Shown: positions 8,091-15,546 of the stretch, in pieces | How positions within the stretch are numbered: position 1 is the stretch's first letter | Layout of the letters: each line of letters starts with the position of its first letter | Assembly: GCA_903921295.1 (NCBI GenBank) | Contig: CAIXOZ010000150.1 | Span: 1 to 25,254, forward strand | Origin: an uncultured cyanobacterium | GTDB lineage: Bacteria > Cyanobacteriota > Cyanobacteriia > PCC-6307 > Cyanobiaceae | Length of the DNA stretch: 25,254 bases | Direction: 5' to 3' | The notes under the pieces: model-generated | Told to the model about the DNA's origin: nothing | What the model saw: only the letters and a program-made list of their open reading frames with translations | Database searches by the model: none | Position numbers and translations under genes: made by a program

Positions 8091-10538
8091 ATGCGGGTCT
8101 CGCTCCAGTGGCTCCAGGAGCTTGTGACCTGTGACCTGCCCCCGGCGACTGAGCTGGCGGAACGGCTCTCGATCGCCGGCTTCGAAGTGGAGGCCATCGA
8201 GGACCTGGAAGCCCAGGCGGCTGGGGTCGTGGTCGGGTTCGTGCGCGATCGCCAGCCCCATCCCAACGCCGACAAACTCAGTGTCTGTCTGGTGGAGATC
8301 GGTGCTGCCGAACCGCTGCAGATTGTCTGTGGGGCCGCCAACGTGCGCGCCGGCATTCACGTTCCGGTGGCCCTGGTCGGCGCTGTCCTGCCGGCCGTGG
8401 ATCTGACGATCAAGCCGGCAGAGCTGCGGGGCGTGGCCAGCAGCGGCATGATCTGCTCGCTCAGGGAGCTGGGACTGACTGACAGCAGTGATGGCATCGC
8501 CATCCTCGACGAGCTGCTGGAATGTGTTCCAGCCCTCGGCAGCCCCGTGGGCCCCTGCTTCGGGCTTGACGACCAGGTCCTGGAACTGGCGATCACAGCC
8601 AACCGTCCCGATGGCCTTTCAATGCTCGGCATCGCCCGCGAGGTGGCGGCCCTGACCGGCGGCCGGGTCAATGCTCCGCAGGCCCCCGAAGCAACGGCGG
8701 CTGCGAGCCTGGAGGTAGGGGCAGCCGATCGCGCCAGCATCGAGCGTGGGGGCCTGTTCAGCCTCACCCGACTCGAGGACCTCACGGTCGGCCCCTCTCC
8801 GAGCTGGCTGCAGCGGCGGTTGGAGAAAGCCGGCATCCGCTCCATCAACACGGTGGTGGACATCACCAACCTGGTGATGCTGGAGACCGGCCAGCCCCTG
8901 CATGCCTTTGACGCCACCCGCCTGGCCGCCAAGGGGAGCACGGCGGACTCCTGTGCAGCCCTGGGCCTGCGGCAGGCTGCACCAGGCGAGACCCTGGTCA
9001 CCCTTGATGGCGAGGAGCGCAGCCTCAGCGCCGATGCGCTGGTGGTCACCTGGAGCGATGAGCCGATCGCCCTGGCCGGGGTGATCGGAGGTGCCGCTGA
9101 ATCGGTGCACCCAGCAACGGAATCTCTCTGGCTGGAGGCGGCGATGTTCGCTCCGCAGGAGGTGCGTCGGAGCGCCCGTTCCGTAGGCCTGAGAACGGAA
9201 GCCAGCACCCGTTTTGAGAAAGGGCTGCCGCGTGAGATGACCCTGATGGCCAGTGATCGGGCTGTGCAGCTGCTGAAGGAGCTCTGCTCAGCGAGGGTGA
9301 CGGGTCGCTGGCTGCACGCGCTGCCACAGGATGCAGCGACTGCGATCCCGCTCCGGCGCGATGGCCTGCTCAACCTGCTCGGTCCCACCAGGGACGGCGA
9401 GGACCTGCCCGATGCCGAGATCACCGCAACGCTGAGCGCCCTCGGCTGTGAACTCGAAGCCTGGCAGGACGGCGAGGGATGGTCGGTGACGATTCCGCCC
9501 TCTCGGGCGATGGACCTTCGCCGTGAGGTCGATCTGATCGAGGAGGTTGCCCGCCTGGTCGGTTACGACCGCTTCGCCAGCCATCTGCCCGATCCGATCG
9601 AGCCGGGCGGACTCACCGCCTCCCAGCAGGCGGAGCGCAGGCTCCGTCGGGCCCTCTGTCAGGCCGGACTTCAGGAGACCACCGCCCTGTCCCTGGTGGA
9701 GGAGGCGCCGGGGCGATTGGGCCTCAGCAATCCGCTTCTGGCCGACTACAGCCATCTGCGTGACAACCTCCATCGCGAACTCCTCCAGGCGGCGCGACGC
9801 AACCTGCAGGCGTCACAAGCGGGCTTCTGGGCCTTCGAGATCGGCCATGTCTTCCGCGGCGACGCGGGCCAGCAGCACCAGGTGGCCCTTCTGTCGGGTG
9901 TGATCAGCGGCAGCCGTCGCTCCGAGCTCTGGAGCAGCAGCGGCAAACGGCGCTTGCCGGCCTACCACGAAGCCCGTGGCGTGCTGCAACAGGCCCTCGC
10001 CAGCCTGAAGCTGCCGATTGAGGATCGAACTCTGGCCAAGGATCCCGGCAGGGACCAACCGCTGCTCCATCCCGGTCGGGCCGCCGAGCTGGTGGTGGAA
10101 GGCCGCCCCGCCGGCTGGTTTGGGCAGCTGCATCCGCAGGCCACCGAGGATCTGGATCTGCCGGAGGCCAGCTATGCCTTCGAACTCGATCTGCAGGCCC
10201 TGCTCATCGCCATCACCCGCCAGAACCGCTGGAGCCCCCTGTTCCGCCCGTTCGCCACCGTGCCAGCCTCCGAGAGAGATCTGGCGATCGTGGTGCCCCG
10301 CGATACGAGCACCAGCGCCCTGCTGCAGGCGATGCGCAAGGCCGGCAAGCCGCTGTTGGAGCAGGTGGAGCTGATCGACCGCTACGAGGGTGCGCAGGTG
10401 GCCGAAGGCTGCTGCAGTCAGGCCTTCCGGCTCCGTTATCGCGATCCCGAGCGGACTCTCACCGATGAAGCCGTGGAAACGGCCCACGCCAGGGTGCGGA
10501 CGTCCCTGGAAAAGCAGTTCCAGGCGCAACAGCGCTGA
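8091..10538 (+). CDS. pheT: Phenylalanyl-tRNA synthetase beta subunit
   Basis: An 815-residue subunit of the (alpha-beta)2 enzyme that charges tRNA-Phe. Domains in order: an N-terminal cap (MRVSLQWLQELV); a tRNA-binding OB fold at about 40-155 (VVGFVRDRQPHPNADKLSV, QIVCGAANVRAG); the B3/B4 editing region at about 205-400 (LEKAGIRSINTVVDITNLVM, GQPLHAFDA); the B5 domain near 420-490; a core catalytic-like domain; and a C-terminal ferredoxin-fold anticodon-binding domain at about 720-815 (FATVPASERDLAIVV, GCCSQAFRLRYRDPERTLTD). Length matches the bacterial family. I prefer the ATG at 8091, where homologues usually start MRVSLQWL; an in-frame ATG at 8082 would add three residues. pheS is not adjacent, which is common in cyanobacteria. 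It ends at a shared hairpin with convergent rlmD. Confidence 0.98.
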   Translation: MRVSLQWLQELVTCDLPPATELAERLSIAGFEVEAIEDLEAQAAGVVVGFVRDRQPHPNADKLSVCLVEIGAAEPLQIVCGAANVRAGIHVPVALVGAVLPAVDLTIKPAELRGVASSGMICSLRELGLTDSSDGIAILDELLECVPALGSPVGPCFGLDDQVLELAITANRPDGLSMLGIAREVAALTGGRVNAPQAPEATAAASLEVGAADRASIERGGLFSLTRLEDLTVGPSPSWLQRRLEKAGIRSINTVVDITNLVMLETGQPLHAFDATRLAAKGSTADSCAALGLRQAAPGETLVTLDGEERSLSADALVVTWSDEPIALAGVIGGAAESVHPATESLWLEAAMFAPQEVRRSARSVGLRTEASTRFEKGLPREMTLMASDRAVQLLKELCSARVTGRWLHALPQDAATAIPLRRDGLLNLLGPTRDGEDLPDAEITATLSALGCELEAWQDGEGWSVTIPPSRAMDLRREVDLIEEVARLVGYDRFASHLPDPIEPGGLTASQQAERRLRRALCQAGLQETTALSLVEEAPGRLGLSNPLLADYSHLRDNLHRELLQAARRNLQASQAGFWAFEIGHVFRGDAGQQHQVALLSGVISGSRRSELWSSSGKRRLPAYHEARGVLQQALASLKLPIEDRTLAKDPGRDQPLLHPGRAAELVVEGRPAGWFGQLHPQATEDLDLPEASYAFELDLQALLIAITRQNRWSPLFRPFATVPASERDLAIVVPRDTSTSALLQAMRKAGKPLLEQVELIDRYEGAQVAEGCCSQAFRLRYRDPERTLTDEAVETAHARVRTSLEKQFQAQQR

Positions 10539-10539
10539 A

Positions 10540-10567
10540 GACCGACGCCTGGCCAGGGGCGTCGGTC
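10540..10567. terminator. Bidirectional terminator-like hairpin between pheT and rlmD
   Basis: GACCGACGCC (10540-10549) and GGCGTCGGTC (10558-10567) are perfect 10-bp complementary arms around TGGCCAGG. The hairpin begins two bases after the pheT stop codon and covers the first two bases of the rlmD stop codon. No T run follows on either strand, so termination strength is uncertain. It could also protect both 3' ends. Confidence 0.5.
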
Positions 10568-11978
10568 AGGGTGTTGATCGGCGCTCCAGCACAGCCACGG
10601 TTTCCACGTGCGAGGTCTGGGGGAAGAAATCAAAGGGCTGCACCCGTGCCAGGTGGTAGGGACCACCCTCCCGGCACAGCTGGCCAAGGTCCCTGGCCAG
10701 GGTGGAAGGGTCGCAGCTGATGTACACGACATGCGGTGGCGGCAGGGCCTCGATGGTGGCCAGCACCGACGGGTCGAGACCCTTGCGCGGCGGATCGAGC
10801 ACCAGGGCGCCCACGCCCTGAAGGGAGTCCTGAAGCAGGGCGGCCACATCCCCGGCCTGGAACCGACAGCGATGGTCCAGACCATTGCTGAGAGCATTGC
10901 GCCGGGCCTGGTCGATTGAACGCTCCTGCTGCTCGATGCCCAGCACCCGGTGACCTGCTCGGGCCAGGGGCAGGCTGAAGGTCCCGACGCCGCAATAGGC
11001 ATCGAGAACGATGCCACCGAGTTGGTCGGCGCTGGGCAGGGTATCGAGCAGCATCGCCACAACCTGCTCGGCTTCCGCCGGATGGATCTGGAAAAACGTG
11101 TCGGAACCGATCCGGAACCGCAGACCGGCAAAGGAGTCGCTGATCCAGTCGCGACCGATGACCAGATCGGTCTCCGGACCCATCAGGGTATTGGTGGCCT
11201 TGGGTTGAAGATTCAGGCAGACGCCGACGAGATCGGGCCAGCGCTCCATCCAGCTGCCTGCCACCGTCTCCAGGCCGGGCAGATCGCGATGGCTGCTGAT
11301 CAGGGTGATCAGGATCTCCCCGGAACGGTGGCCCAGACGGAGAGCGAGGTGCCGCAGACCACCGTCGGCGGAGAGATTGGCATCCACCGGCCAGTCGCTG
11401 CGCTCAAGATCGGCCTTCAACGGCTCAATCAGGGCATCCAGACGGGGATCCAGCACCGGGCAGTGGTTCATGTTCACGATCCGATGGCTGCCGGAGCGGT
11501 AGAACCCTGCCTTGAGACGGCCATCCGCCTGGCGCTCGAGCGGAACGGTCGCTCGGTTGCGGTAGCCATAGCCTGCGTCGCCGTTGTTCAGCGGTGAGGA
11601 CGCTGAGGTCTGGATCGGCAGGACGGTGGCCGCGAGGGATCCGATCCGGAGCAGGGCCTGACGGACCCTGTCCTCCTTCCAATGGCGCTGAGCCCCGAGC
11701 TCCAGATGCTGGAGGCTGCAGCCACCACAGCGCCCGGCCAGGATGCAGGGGGGGCGCCGACGGTCGCCGGAAGGCTCCACCACCTCCAACAGCTCGGCGA
11801 TCAGATGACGGCGGGCGCGATGAACAAGGCGGACGCGCACGCGTTCTCCAGGCAGGGCACCGGTCACGAAAACGACCTGCTGGTCGATGCGACCAACGCC
11901 CTGGCCGTCATGGGCGAGGCCATCGATGGCCAGCTCCAGCTGGGCGCCCACCAGCAGACGTGGGCTGGGGGCTGTCAT
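10566..11978 (-). CDS. rlmD: 23S rRNA (uracil-C5) methyltransferase RlmD/RumA-like
   Basis: A 470-residue SAM-dependent RNA methyltransferase, expected to make m5U in 23S rRNA (U1939 in E. coli). An N-terminal TRAM-like OB fold (LAIDGLAHDGQGVGRI, GALPGERVRVRLV) is followed by four likely iron-sulfur cysteines: C78, C84, C87 (CxxxxxCxxC in PPCILAGRCGGC) and a fourth near 173 (NHCPVL). The methyltransferase part has FFQIHPAEAEQV, SAM motif I LDAYCGVGTFSLPLA, DPPRKGLDP, and the catalytic-cysteine region VVYISCDPSTLARDL. The C-terminus DFFPQTSHVETVAVL is also family-typical. Family is clear; which uracil is modified (RlmD versus RlmCD-like) is inference. It is convergent with pheT and divergent from apcD. 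Confidence 0.92.
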   Translation of the reverse strand: MTAPSPRLLVGAQLELAIDGLAHDGQGVGRIDQQVVFVTGALPGERVRVRLVHRARRHLIAELLEVVEPSGDRRRPPCILAGRCGGCSLQHLELGAQRHWKEDRVRQALLRIGSLAATVLPIQTSASSPLNNGDAGYGYRNRATVPLERQADGRLKAGFYRSGSHRIVNMNHCPVLDPRLDALIEPLKADLERSDWPVDANLSADGGLRHLALRLGHRSGEILITLISSHRDLPGLETVAGSWMERWPDLVGVCLNLQPKATNTLMGPETDLVIGRDWISDSFAGLRFRIGSDTFFQIHPAEAEQVVAMLLDTLPSADQLGGIVLDAYCGVGTFSLPLARAGHRVLGIEQQERSIDQARRNALSNGLDHRCRFQAGDVAALLQDSLQGVGALVLDPPRKGLDPSVLATIEALPPPHVVYISCDPSTLARDLGQLCREGGPYHLARVQPFDFFPQTSHVETVAVLERRSTP

Positions 11979-12014
11979 GGGCGCAGAACCACGGAGGGCA
12001 ACCCTGACCCTATC

Positions 12015-12026
12015 GGGCGATCGCCC
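12015..12026. repeat. GGGCGATCGCCC palindrome containing a HIP1 octamer
   Basis: A perfect 12-base palindrome with the HIP1 core GCGATCGC (12017-12024) lies in the rlmD-apcD divergent gap. HIP1 is a known cyanobacterial repeat and the octamer is seen only three times in this window. Here it sits where a regulator could bind, but a chance HIP1 copy is as likely. Confidence 0.45.
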
Positions 12027-12110
12027 CAGCCTCGAAGCGCCTGGGGGCCTGACGGATGCAAAGGGGCGTTACACGTTTTGCAGCAATCCCAGAAGATGCG
12101 CTCCAGCTCC

Positions 12111-12124
12111 TTAAAGTGATTCAG
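12111..12124 (+). promoter_or_regulatory. Candidate -10 region of apcD
   Basis: TTAAAG (12111-12116) and ATTCAG (12119-12124) precede the apcD ATG by 29 and 21 bases. TAAAGT fits a loose cyanobacterial -10 consensus (TAnnnT). No -35 box at normal spacing is clear. Nearly the same string occurs at the same distance upstream of the small gene at 22665. Confidence 0.35.
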
Positions 12125-12139
12125 AGTCTGGCCTCGGCA

Positions 12140-12634
12140 ATGAGCGTCGTTCGGGATCTGATCCTCCAAGCTGATGATCAGCTCCGCTATCCCAGCGGCG
12201 GTGAGCTGCGGTCGATGGTGGATTTTCTCAGCGGTGGCCAACAACGGCTGCGGGTTGTTCGTGTTCTTACGGACAACGAAAAGAAAATCGTCGATGAAGC
12301 GGCTCGTCAGCTGTTCGCCCGTCGCCCTGATTACGTGGCCCCGGGTGGAAACGCCTATGGCCAGAAGCAGCGCGCCCAGTGCCTTCGTGATTACAGTTGG
12401 TATCTGCGGCTGGTCACCTACGGCGTTCTCTCGGGCAGTACCGAGCTGATTCAGAAGATCGGTCTCGAGGGTGCCCGCGAGATGTACAACAGCCTTGGCG
12501 TGCCGATGCCCGGGATGGTTGAAGCCATGCGCACGATGAAGCTGGCGGCTGTCGCCCTGCTGAGCACAGACGATGCGGCCATCGCCAACCCCTACTTCGA
12601 CTTCCTGATTCAGGGCATGCAGACCCCCTGCTGA
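12140..12634 (+). CDS. apcD: Allophycocyanin-B alpha subunit (terminal emitter)
   Basis: A 164-residue phycobiliprotein of the phycobilisome core. ApcD replaces an ordinary alpha subunit and acts as a terminal emitter, known in model cyanobacteria for energy transfer to photosystem I and state transitions. The start MSVVRDLILQADDQLRYPSG and the blocks LTDNEKKIVDEAARQLF, APGGNAYGQKQ and EMYNSLGVPMPGMV match ApcD better than ApcA, ApcB or ApcF. The phycocyanobilin-binding cysteine is Cys81 (QCLRDYSWYLR). The ATG at 12140 gives the family start; the frame is open upstream to 12056 but that extension is not family-like. The C-terminus QGMQTPC is a few residues longer than the usual 161 and ends in an extra Cys. 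The gene stands alone, divergent from rlmD, with its own terminator. Confidence 0.95.
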   Translation: MSVVRDLILQADDQLRYPSGGELRSMVDFLSGGQQRLRVVRVLTDNEKKIVDEAARQLFARRPDYVAPGGNAYGQKQRAQCLRDYSWYLRLVTYGVLSGSTELIQKIGLEGAREMYNSLGVPMPGMVEAMRTMKLAAVALLSTDDAAIANPYFDFLIQGMQTPC

Positions 12635-12687
12635 GCCAGGCACGGGATCATCACTGCAACCAGGCAAGAATCTCTGCTGCCACCCAT

Positions 12688-12710
12688 GGGCCTGCTCGCA
12701 GGCCCTTTTT
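12688..12710 (+). terminator. Intrinsic terminator of apcD
   Basis: GGGCCTG (12688-12694) and CAGGCCC (12699-12705) form a perfect 7-bp stem with a CTCG tetraloop, followed directly by five Ts (12706-12710). It lies 54 bases after the apcD stop codon. This is the clearest intrinsic terminator in the window and marks the left edge of the orphan region. Confidence 0.9.
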
Positions 12711-13435
12711 GCTGCTTTGGGGTAGCGATGATTGTCAGAGACGGTCCTGATCTGGCCCGTGAACGTGCACATCGGCATCAGATCGAACGAACGATGGCAC
12801 GCAGGTTGCACCAGGCGCGGGTGATCAGGGGTGAGCCTTCGCACGGATGCCCTGCGGCACGGAGACCAACAGTCATCGCACAAGTCGTATTCGGATCCAG
12901 CTCTTGGACCAAAATCAAGACAAGGATGAGATTGTCGAACAGAGGCTCGGATTGATCGGAACGCCAGGGCCAGCCCTGTTCATCCCATGGGAGGACATGC
13001 TTGGCCAACGTCGATCACTGCCAGACACGTACAGCGACGGTCCACCGACAGGCGCATTCAGACGTGTGTCGCAAAAGAGAGACCCGCTGGAATCCCATCG
13101 GCATCAGCGGAGACCCGTGGGGCTGTCCTCAGGGGAGCGGCATCGGTATCCGGCTCGCGGATCGAATGCATCGAGAACTCAACGCCCGCTGGGAACCCTG
13201 CGGATGGAAATCCAGGCAAAATGCGCATGCAGTGGCCATCGCAAAGAGTCAACAACGGTTTTTTGAGTGATTTCATCTGCAACGCAGGGAATCTCCCCCA
13301 AGGCGCACACAACGGCCAACCGGAGCCATCGGCAAACACCAGCAGAGGGTTCGTCGCTGTTGCCGAGGTCCTGGTCGCCCTGGCCGCGGAGCCAAAAGGA
13401 TCCTGACCTGCGGCCTCAGAGCAAGCCGTTGAGCC

Positions 13436-13462
13436 GCGTACCTGCATCACACACAGGTACGC
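13436..13462. other. Perfect 9-bp hairpin in the orphan region
   Basis: GCGTACCTG (13436-13444) and CAGGTACGC (13454-13462) are exact complements around a 9-base loop CATCACACA. There is no T run after it on either strand. It lies 18 bases before TAATTA (13480-13485) and 39 bases before the ATG at 13501, so it could be an operator or an RNA element. Confidence 0.45.
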
Positions 13463-13695
13463 AAAGCCAACCCAGTCAGTAATTACGGCACCTTTCAGGC
13501 ATGTCCCAGGAGACTGGACAGAAGTTTCTGCTCACGGGACAACAGCCCAACCCCGAGCCGAAGGCCTCAGAGAGGCACCGGACAAACCCGAATCCTGCGG
13601 ACCCCAGCCAGGGAAACCAACCAAGAAAACCGACCCATCGCCAATGCCTGTGCACACAGAGCAGAGACCAAACCCAGGAACATCACCAAACAATC

Positions 13696-13717
13696 AGCTG
13701 TCGCAGCCGCGACAGCT
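13696..13717. other. Perfect 9-bp hairpin with tetraloop in the orphan region
   Basis: AGCTGTCGC (13696-13704) and GCGACAGCT (13709-13717) pair exactly around AGCC. Read on the minus strand the stem is followed by GATTGTTTGG, a weak T-rich tail. It could be a minus-strand terminator or part of a structured + strand RNA. Confidence 0.5.
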
Positions 13718-14146
13718 TATGAGACCTGGTCTGGGACCTGGATGAGATCAGTGACACCCATTCAGCCCGACCGACCCGGCGCCCGGGCAAAGGCCACAGC
13801 AGCGCAGGACGCCAAGGCCCCAGCGACACAGCCAAGAAGACATCCAGTGGAGACCGCCCTGCTGAGATCGCAGCTCCGATGCACCGACAGGCTCCCGGAC
13901 AAGTCAAAGCTCCACTGACCCGAGCAGACACGTCCGCGAGACAGACCTCATGAATCCCATTCAGGACCAATAAAGTGTCGCAATGCAAGCCGCAGATGAG
14001 ACAGCCGCACATGGCCGCGCCAAGGACATGCGCCCCGCGCCGATCGGAAGGCTTCGCCAGACGACAAGCCCGACCAGCAGGGCGGAAGACCACTGCTTGC
14101 AAAGGCTGGAGCCACAGGGAACAATCGACGCACAGTGCTCAATTAT

Positions 14147-14180
14147 CTCATTCAAGACTCATTACAAGTCTTGCCATGAG
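14147..14180. repeat. Three copies of a CTCATT-N-CAAG element
   Basis: CTCATTCAAG (14147-14156) and CTCATTACAAG (14158-14168) are direct near-copies; CTTGCCATGAG (14170-14180) is the inverted third copy. They allow two mutually exclusive stems: CAAGACT/AGTCTTG (14153-14159 with 14167-14173), extendable by CTCAT/ATGAG, and GACTCAT/ATGAGTC (14156-14162 with 14176-14182). The arrangement looks like operator half-sites or a switching RNA hairpin. It is 128 bases past the 3' end of the minus-strand J-domain gene. Confidence 0.5.
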
Positions 14181-14307
14181 TCACAGGTGAAGCAAGCGAG
14201 CCATTGTGAAAGACGGACGTCGGCGTCGCATCGCAACACGCAAGGTCCTCGAAGCGGGGATGGCTCCGCCATGCGCCTGATGTGACGACGTTGGGCGGTA
14301 CTGCGCC

Positions 14308-15504
14308 TCAGGCTCCTTTGTTGCGGTAAAGCTCCTTCAGCAACTGGTAGGCCTCATTCAACCGGCGCATCATCTCCACGGATCCACCGGCATCAGGATG
14401 GTGATTCATCGCCATCTCGCGATAAGCCTCGCGAATCAACGGCAACGTCAGACGTTGTCCTGAATCAATCGGGATCTGAAGCAGTTTCAGAGCACCATGG
14501 AGGGTCATCGTGTGCTCCAGGGTCTGGAACGATGCCGCATTGCGCCGGCGTCTGAAGCGATGCACAAAACGGCGGATCAGGGTCGGAATCCGAAGGCTGA
14601 GGGTTGACGCGCTGAAGGGATCTTCAAGAAGACCGGCGAGCACAATCACACGCTCAAGCGTTGGAGGCCCCTCCACCCAGCTCGGTGCACAGGGCGCAAT
14701 CAGGCGTTGCGCCAGCGTCCAGGTGAAAGCCTCACCCTCGCTCTGATCGGACTGGGTCCAGATGTCTCGGGCCAGCCACACCATGGAGGCTTCAATCACA
14801 GCCTCATGGGCCGGTTGGCCATACAGGCTGATCCAATGGTCTGAAGCAGTCTTCAGAGCCATCTCCAGATCGGGGCCGTCGAGAGACGGAAGAACATCGC
14901 CAAGACTGGCCTCAACACGGGGTGGAGGGTTAAGGCTGCGGCGTAACTGGGCTGAATTGCGTTGCACAAATCCAGGCAATTCAATGCCTGGGGAGCGATG
15001 GCGCGGAAGCGATGGCTGACGCGCAGGGGAATCAAACTCTAGGCTGGCCTCAAGGCCTCCTTCCCGTTCCACCAGCACCAAGGCTCCGGTCTCATTGAAG
15101 AGCGAAGCGAGATCAATGACGGGTGTGTCGTGGGGAGACGGTTCAGGGTCGGATACCGCTGCGCTTGAAGCCAGGCCGTTAACAGTGGTGTCGGTGGCTG
15201 TCGTTGATGGGCTGGAGACGTTCTCCTGGACAGAAGACGCTGCGGATTCAGAGGTCTCCAGCGCCGGGAATGCGCTCTCCATGACCCCATCAAGCTCCGG
15301 AGAATCGATCGCAAGACTGTCGGGATCCGACTGATGGCGCGGAAGAAGATCAGCGAGTAAACGATCAAGGACGGCCCCTCTGCTCCGCAGACCCCATTCC
15401 ACCTTCAGGCGTGCAATCACCTGAATGGAAGCATCACTGACATCGGCAGTGAGTCGACGCTTGCCGGCTGTGGCGTTGCGCTCGCGGTCCTCACCCTGTT
15501 CCAT
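14308..15504 (-). CDS. J-domain (DnaJ-like) protein with ribbon-helix-helix-like N-terminus
   Basis: A 398-residue protein. The C-terminus is a J domain (about 350-395): LPLIREAYREMAMN, the HPD motif in HHPDAGGS, then MRRLNEAYQLLKELY. J domains stimulate the ATPase of a DnaK/Hsp70 partner. No Gly/Phe linker, zinc-finger or classical substrate-binding DnaJ domains are present, so it is a type III J-protein. Residues about 15-55 (RRLTADVSDASIQVIARL, GLRSRGAVLDRLLADLL) have the strand-helix-helix spacing of ribbon-helix-helix DNA-binding folds. Between lie a Ser/Thr/Asp/Glu-rich linker (about 56-125) and a mostly helical middle region (about 200-330) ending in an Arg-rich patch near FVHRFRRRR. 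TAAGCT lies 18-23 bases before the ATG and may be its -10. It is 42 bases downstream of the DUF3370 gene. J domain is certain; DNA binding is a guess. Confidence 0.85.
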   Translation of the reverse strand: MEQGEDRERNATAGKRRLTADVSDASIQVIARLKVEWGLRSRGAVLDRLLADLLPRHQSDPDSLAIDSPELDGVMESAFPALETSESAASSVQENVSSPSTTATDTTVNGLASSAAVSDPEPSPHDTPVIDLASLFNETGALVLVEREGGLEASLEFDSPARQPSLPRHRSPGIELPGFVQRNSAQLRRSLNPPPRVEASLGDVLPSLDGPDLEMALKTASDHWISLYGQPAHEAVIEASMVWLARDIWTQSDQSEGEAFTWTLAQRLIAPCAPSWVEGPPTLERVIVLAGLLEDPFSASTLSLRIPTLIRRFVHRFRRRRNAASFQTLEHTMTLHGALKLLQIPIDSGQRLTLPLIREAYREMAMNHHPDAGGSVEMMRRLNEAYQLLKELYRNKGA

Positions 15505-15546
15505 GGTCGAGAGCTTATCGCCTGACGACCGATCCGATCACCCGTT

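Larger units (their letters stand above)
12711..14307. other. 1.6-kb region without a recognisable gene
   Basis: No reading frame here gives a protein I recognise. Open frames occur on both strands in several phases, overlap each other and have Arg/Ser/Pro/Cys-rich low-information translations, several with only TTG starts. Visible structure: a perfect 9-bp hairpin at 13436-13462; an ORF of 73 codons starting ATG at 13501, with TAATTA 21 bases upstream; a perfect 9-bp hairpin at 13696-13717; a T-poor, A/C-rich + strand from about 13561 to 14100; and a three-copy element at 14147-14180. No tRNA, tmRNA, RNase P, SRP or Yfr1 signature was found by eye. It may encode a long non-coding RNA, be decayed coding DNA, or be an insertion; the sequence does not decide. 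Confidence 0.6.

Noticed and set aside
12140..12634. Assignment as ApcF or ApcA
   Set aside because: The N-terminus and internal blocks match the ApcD pattern; ApcF starts differently (MRDAV-like) and ApcA differs at many of these positions.
12728..12955. Frame MIVRDGPDLARERAHRH... just after the apcD terminator
   Set aside because: The first 30 residues look helical but the rest does not, no ribosome binding site is clear, and no family is recognised.
13501..13722. 73-codon + strand frame MSQETGQKF...
   Set aside because: Low-complexity hydrophilic translation typical of A/C-rich DNA; kept only as part of a finding, not as a gene.
13683..14102. 139-codon minus-strand frame in the orphan region
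   Set aside because: Starts at TTG, Cys/Arg-rich without domain pattern; it arises because the minus strand here is A-poor and lacks stop codons.
14262..14275. ATGGC-TCC-GCCAT hairpin as J-domain gene terminator
   Set aside because: Only five base pairs with a three-base loop and no T run on the minus strand.
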